In this document: positions 6,796 to 9,004 of the stretch, in pieces
How the letters are laid out: every line of letters begins with the position of its first letter
How positions within the stretch are numbered: position 1 is the first letter of the stretch
Source of the DNA: Lachnospiraceae bacterium UBA3863
GTDB taxonomy: Bacteria > Bacillota > Clostridia > Lachnospirales > Lachnospiraceae
NCBI GenBank assembly: GCA_002392385.1
Contig: DGGX01000205.1
Span: 1 to 9,004, forward strand
Direction: 5' to 3'
DNA: 9,004 bases
Made by a program: the position numbers and the translations under genes
The notes under the pieces: generated by a model
Database searches by the model: none
Told to the model about the DNA's origin: nothing
What the model saw: only the letters and a program-made list of their open reading frames with translations

Positions 6796-6823
6796 AGTAT
6801 CATTCTATCCGCGGGGAGGTTAA
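6796..6823 (-). promoter_or_regulatory. Candidate ktrB promoter
   Basis: On the minus strand, TTAACC (6823-6818), a 16-nt spacer and GATACT (6801-6796) match the sigma-70 consensus at four of six positions each. A second -10 candidate, TAGAAT (6807-6802), matches five of six but lacks a -35. Its place is taken by the CTTAACC repeat ending 7 nt upstream, as in activator-dependent OmpR/PhoB-type promoters. The leader would be only about 20-35 nt, which leaves no room for a riboswitch. Confidence 0.45.
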
Positions 6824-6866
6824 GTTGGCGTTAGGGGGCGCCGGACGGCATTAAGATTGTGTGAAG
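6815..6866 (-). promoter_or_regulatory. Phased direct repeats, putative KdpE/OmpR-type operator of the ktr operon
   Basis: On the minus strand four similar decamers occur: CTTCACACAA (starts 6866), CTTAATGCCG (6855), CCTAACGCCA (6835) and CTTAACCTCC (6824). The start-to-start distances are 11, 20 and 11 bp, so they form two tandem pairs with one-turn phasing, about three turns apart. Dimeric OmpR/PhoB-family regulators typically bind direct repeats spaced by 11 bp just upstream of a -10 element. The operon encodes such a regulator (KdpE), which makes autoregulation the simplest reading. The first half-site is the weakest match. Binding is inferred. Confidence 0.45.
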
Positions 6867-6903
6867 AAAAGAATCCGCCAGGACAGCCGGAAGAAGAGGC
6901 CTG

Positions 6904-6931
6904 TTCAAACGACCCTTCTTTGGTGTAGAAT
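6904..6931 (+). promoter_or_regulatory. Candidate promoter of the aldolase-transketolase operon
   Basis: TTCAAA (6904-6909), a 16-nt spacer and TAGAAT (6926-6931) match the sigma-70 consensus at four and five of six positions. Transcription would start near 6938 and give a leader of about 160 nt that includes the inverted repeat at 7019-7039. Weaker -10-like sequences (GATAAT at 7018, TATAGA at 7041) lack a good -35, so a nearer start is not excluded. Confidence 0.4.
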
Positions 6932-7018
6932 GCCAATAGAACCCTTTCAGGCGGATGTCCGTAACATTGTCTAATCAGGCAGGGTTGTGGAACATAGAAC
7001 ACCGTCCGTGCCTGCGGG

Positions 7019-7039
7019 ATAATGAGCACAGATCATTAT
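7019..7039. repeat. Inverted repeat upstream of araD, possible operator
   Basis: ATAATGA and TCATTAT are perfect inverted 7-bp arms separated by 7 nt (GCACAGA), 21 bp in all, ending 56 bp before the araD-like start. Symmetry and size suit a dimeric repressor site (for example a GntR, DeoR or LacI type sugar regulator). The repeat could also fold as an A/T-rich leader hairpin. No regulator gene is in the window to pair with it. Confidence 0.4.
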
Positions 7040-7095
7040 TTATAGAAACAGAATAGCTGGAAACGGATGTCTCATGAATCTACAGGAGAGTAGAA

Positions 7096-7794
7096 ATGCT
7101 TGAAGAACTGAAGAAAGCCGTCTATGAAGCGAATATGCTGCTGCCGAAGTACGGACTGGTGACCTTCACCTGGGGCAACGTCAGCGGCGTGGACAGGGAG
7201 AAGGGGCTTTTCGTCATCAAACCGAGCGGCGTGCCCTACGAGGATCTTCGCTGGGAGGACATGGTCGTCGTGGATTTCGACGGAAATAAGGTGGAAGGGA
7301 AGATGAATCCCTCTTCCGACACGCCCACCCACGCATGGCTCTACAAGAGCTGGGACAAGATCGGCGGTGTCGTGCACACCCACTCCTCCTACGCGACCAG
7401 CTGGGCCCAGGCCGGACGGAGCATCCCCTGCTACGGGACGACCCATGCCGACTACTACTACGGTGAGGTGCCCTGCGTGCGCTGCCTGACCGGCGAGGAG
7501 ATCGACGAGGCCTATGAGCTCAACACCGGCAAGCTGATCGTCAGCGAATTCGCCCGCATGGACAAGGATCCCGAGGCGGTCTCGGCGGTCCTCTGCAAGA
7601 ACCACGGCCCCTTCGCCTGGGGCAAGGACCCGGTGGACGCCGTCCACTGCGCGGTCGTCCTCGAGGAGGTCGCGAAGATGGCCTACCGCACTGAGCTCAT
7701 CGAGCCCCGCGTGCAGCCGGCCCCGCAGGTCCTGCAGGACAAGCACTACTACAGAAAGCACGGCGCGAACGCCTACTACGGACAGGGTAAGTGA
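7096..7794 (+). CDS. araD: L-ribulose-5-phosphate 4-epimerase (class II aldolase/adducin family)
   Basis: A 232-residue cytosolic zinc enzyme that interconverts L-ribulose 5-phosphate and D-xylulose 5-phosphate. It resembles E. coli AraD (231 aa) along its whole length: TWGNVSGVDRE and IKPSGVPY near the N-terminus, SSDTPTH with Asp75, VVHTHS with zinc ligands His94 and His96, GTTHADYYYG with Asp119, KNHGPFAWG with the third zinc ligand His170, and a C-terminal KHGANAYYGQ with Tyr228. Asp119 and Tyr228 correspond to the E. coli catalytic pair Asp120/Tyr229, which separates the epimerase from fuculose-phosphate aldolase. ATG 7096 has AGGAG 7 nt upstream. The paralogues UlaF and SgbE share these residues, so the pathway (arabinose or ascorbate/xylulose type) cannot be set from this protein. 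Transketolase genes follow, consistent with use of the xylulose 5-phosphate product. Confidence 0.88.
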   Translation: MLEELKKAVYEANMLLPKYGLVTFTWGNVSGVDREKGLFVIKPSGVPYEDLRWEDMVVVDFDGNKVEGKMNPSSDTPTHAWLYKSWDKIGGVVHTHSSYATSWAQAGRSIPCYGTTHADYYYGEVPCVRCLTGEEIDEAYELNTGKLIVSEFARMDKDPEAVSAVLCKNHGPFAWGKDPVDAVHCAVVLEEVAKMAYRTELIEPRVQPAPQVLQDKHYYRKHGANAYYGQGK

Positions 7795-7817
7795 GGACAG
7801 AACGGGAGGTGAACCAA

Positions 7818-8645
7818 ATGGACATACAGGCACTGAAAAAGATCGCCAATGAAGTGAGAAAAGACATCGTCACCGAGGTCTACTACGCCAAGGCCGGCCA
7901 TCCGGGCGGATCGCTGTCCTCAGCGGAGATCTACACCTATCTTTATTTCGCGGAAATGAACGTGGATCCCAAGGATCCGGGGAATCCGGACAGGGACCGT
8001 TTTGTCCTGTCCAAGGGGCACGCCTGCCCCGGCCTCTACGCCGCCATGTGCGAGCGGGGCTATTTTGACAGGGAAGAGCTGAAGACCTTCCGCCACATGG
8101 GCGCCCGCCTGCAGGGACATCCTTCCATGCAGTATCTGCCGGGCATCGACATGAGCACCGGCTCCCTGGGCCAGGGCATCTCCGCGGCCGTCGGCATGGC
8201 GCTGGCTGCCAGGATCCAGGGCAAGAGCTACCGCACCTACACCCTTCTGGGCGACGGCGAGCTGGAAGAGGGCCAGGTCTGGGAGGCCGCCATGTTCGCG
8301 GGAGCCAAGAAGCTCGACAACCTCTGCGTGATCGTCGACAACAACAATCTCCAGATCGACGGACCTATCACGGAAGTGAACAGCCCCTATCCGATCGACA
8401 GCAAATTCGAGGCTTTCAATTTCCACGTGCTGCACGCGGACGGCCAGGACCTGGAGTCTCTGGCGACCTCCTTTGCCAGGGCCAGAGAACTCAAGGGACA
8501 GCCTACAGTGATCATCTGCAGGACCACCAAGGGCAAGGGCGTCTCCTTCATGGAGAATGTCGCTGACTGGCACGGCAAGGCACCGAACGACGAGCAGTAC
8601 AAGATCGCCATGGCGGATCTGGAAAGGATTGGTGAGGCATTATGA
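7818..8645 (+). CDS. Transketolase, N-terminal (thiamine-diphosphate binding) subunit
   Basis: A 275-residue protein equal to the first domain of a full transketolase; it works with the product of the next gene. It has AGHPGGSLS (26-34), [11 protein letters not shown] (65-75), QGHPS with His101, and STGSLGQG (113-120). The ThDP and metal motif [18 protein letters not shown] (145-162) ends with the metal-site triplet in [10 protein letters not shown] (173-182); WHGKAP is at 251-256. ATG 7818 is chosen because GGAGG lies 8 nt upstream; an earlier in-frame GTG at 7791 overlaps the araD stop and would add nine unconserved residues. It lies 23 nt after araD and overlaps the C-terminal subunit gene by 4 nt. 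Two-gene transketolases are common in Bacillota, Actinobacteria and archaea. Apulose-4-phosphate transketolase subunits are an alternative identity. Confidence 0.92.
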   Translation: MDIQALKKIANEVRKDIVTEVYYAKAGHPGGSLSSAEIYTYLYFAEMNVDPKDPGNPDRDRFVLSKGHACPGLYAAMCERGYFDREELKTFRHMGARLQGHPSMQYLPGIDMSTGSLGQGISAAVGMALAARIQGKSYRTYTLLGDGELEEGQVWEAAMFAGAKKLDNLCVIVDNNNLQIDGPITEVNSPYPIDSKFEAFNFHVLHADGQDLESLATSFARARELKGQPTVIICRTTKGKGVSFMENVADWHGKAPNDEQYKIAMADLERIGEAL

Positions 8646-9004
8646 GCGACGTGAAGAAGATCGCCACAAGAGAGACTTACGGAAAGACCCTGGTAGAGCT
8701 GGGCGCGCAGTACCCCAACCTGGTCGTTCTGGACGCGGATCTCGCCGGCTCCACCAAGACCGGTGTCTTCAAGAAAGCATATCCGGACCGCCACTTCGAC
8801 TGCGGTATCGCGGAGGGCAACATGATGTCCATCGCGGCGGGCCTTGCCGCCGCCGGCATGATCCCCTTCGCCAGCTCATTCGCCATGTTCGCTGCCGGCC
8901 GTGCCTATGAGCAGGTCCGCAACAGCATCGGCTATCCCCACCTGAACGTCAAGATCGGCGCGACCCACGCCGGCATCAGCGTCGGTGAGGACGGCGCTTC
9001 CCAC
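8642..9004 (+). CDS. Transketolase, C-terminal (pyrimidine/central domain) subunit, partial
   Basis: The gene starts at ATG 8642, overlapping the previous stop as ATGA, with GTGAGG about 4 nt upstream. It is open to the window edge (121 codons of a usual 300-310). The peptide begins [20 protein letters not shown]. It contains [10 protein letters not shown] (28-37) and then the key segment [16 protein letters not shown] (54-69) with Glu58, which activates the ThDP aminopyrimidine in the transketolase family. [13 protein letters not shown] (81-93) and [14 protein letters not shown] (108-121), typical of the donor-binding region, follow. The common IAEQNM is IAEGNM here. The subunit pairs with the upstream N-terminal subunit to form the active site across the interface. 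The rest of the gene is outside the window. Confidence 0.92.
   Translation, partial: MSDVKKIATRETYGKTLVELGAQYPNLVVLDADLAGSTKTGVFKKAYPDRHFDCGIAEGNMMSIAAGLAAAGMIPFASSFAMFAAGRAYEQVRNSIGYPHLNVKIGATHAGISVGEDGASH

Larger units (their letters stand above)
6770..7095. other. Divergent intergenic region between ktrB and the aldolase gene
   Basis: This 326-bp stretch is the only long non-coding part of the window and is visibly richer in A and T around 6850-6870 and 7019-7050. It holds the ktrB control region (6796-6866), a candidate plus-strand promoter (6904-6931) and an inverted repeat (7019-7039). A minus-strand reading frame at 6820-7029 has no recognisable protein features. I see no c-di-AMP (ydaO) riboswitch consensus before ktrB. 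The leader of the aldolase gene (about 6938-7095) has no riboswitch that I recognise. Confidence 0.7.

Noticed and set aside
6770..6910. Possible c-di-AMP (ydaO) riboswitch before ktrB
   Set aside because: Considered because such riboswitches control K+ genes in Bacillota. The likely leader is only 20-35 nt and no conserved riboswitch segments could be recognised. A covariance-model search would settle it.
6873..6956. ATCCGCC / GGCGGAT inverted arms 70 nt apart in the intergenic region
   Set aside because: The 7-bp arms cannot be extended on either side, and the distance makes a chance match likely in this GC-rich DNA.
6820..7029. Small minus-strand open frame of 69 codons in the divergent intergenic region
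   Set aside because: I see no convincing ribosome site or recognisable domain, and it overlaps the ktrB operator and promoter signals.
1..9004. CRISPR array, insertion sequence, tRNA/rRNA genes, prophage or defence genes
   Set aside because: No regularly spaced repeats, transposase motifs, tRNA-like cloverleaf ends or phage/defence domains were found; coding content is accounted for by metabolic and K+ transport genes.

Overview
The window is gene-dense and GC-rich. Clear Shine-Dalgarno sites precede almost every start, and the gene content is typical of Bacillota: KtrAB, a KdpD carrying a universal-stress-protein (USP) domain, and a split transketolase. I infer a high-GC member of the Clostridia, possibly Lachnospiraceae-like. 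That assignment rests on gene content and style, because no rRNA is present.

Layout. (1) Positions 1-1907, plus strand: the last 29 codons of a corrinoid (B12-binding) protein, then a histidine phosphatase-superfamily enzyme, then an NAD(P)-dependent epimerase/dehydratase of the extended SDR family. The last two are 2 nt apart and probably co-transcribed. (2) Positions 1923-6769, minus strand, convergent with block 1: a four-gene potassium operon in the order ktrB - ktrA - kdpD - kdpE. (3) Positions 6770-7095: a divergent intergenic region of about 325 bp holding the promoters of blocks 2 and 4. It contains a tandem-repeat motif in front of ktrB and a 7-bp inverted repeat in front of the aldolase gene. 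(4) Positions 7096-9004, plus strand: an AraD-type L-ribulose-5-phosphate 4-epimerase followed by the two subunits of a split transketolase. The second subunit runs off the window.

How the genes work together. In block 2, KtrB is the K+ channel-like translocating subunit, KtrA is its cytosolic nucleotide-binding gating ring, and KdpD/KdpE is a two-component system. The Kdp ATPase genes that KdpDE classically controls are absent here, so the system is probably wired to KtrAB. This KdpD lacks the N-terminal KdpD ATP-binding domain. It begins at a USP domain that matches exactly the SXS-X20-FTAXY signature known for c-di-AMP binding by Staphylococcus aureus KdpD. KtrA-type RCK_C domains are also known c-di-AMP targets. 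The operon may therefore be controlled by one nucleotide at both transporter-activity and transcription levels. Phased CTTAA-type repeats directly upstream of the ktrB -10 element look like an OmpR/KdpE-family operator. In block 4, AraD makes D-xylulose 5-phosphate, which is a transketolase donor substrate, so the gene order fits pentose catabolism.

Most of the window is conventional metabolism and ion transport. The potassium operon's domain architecture and putative control region are the parts worth a second look.
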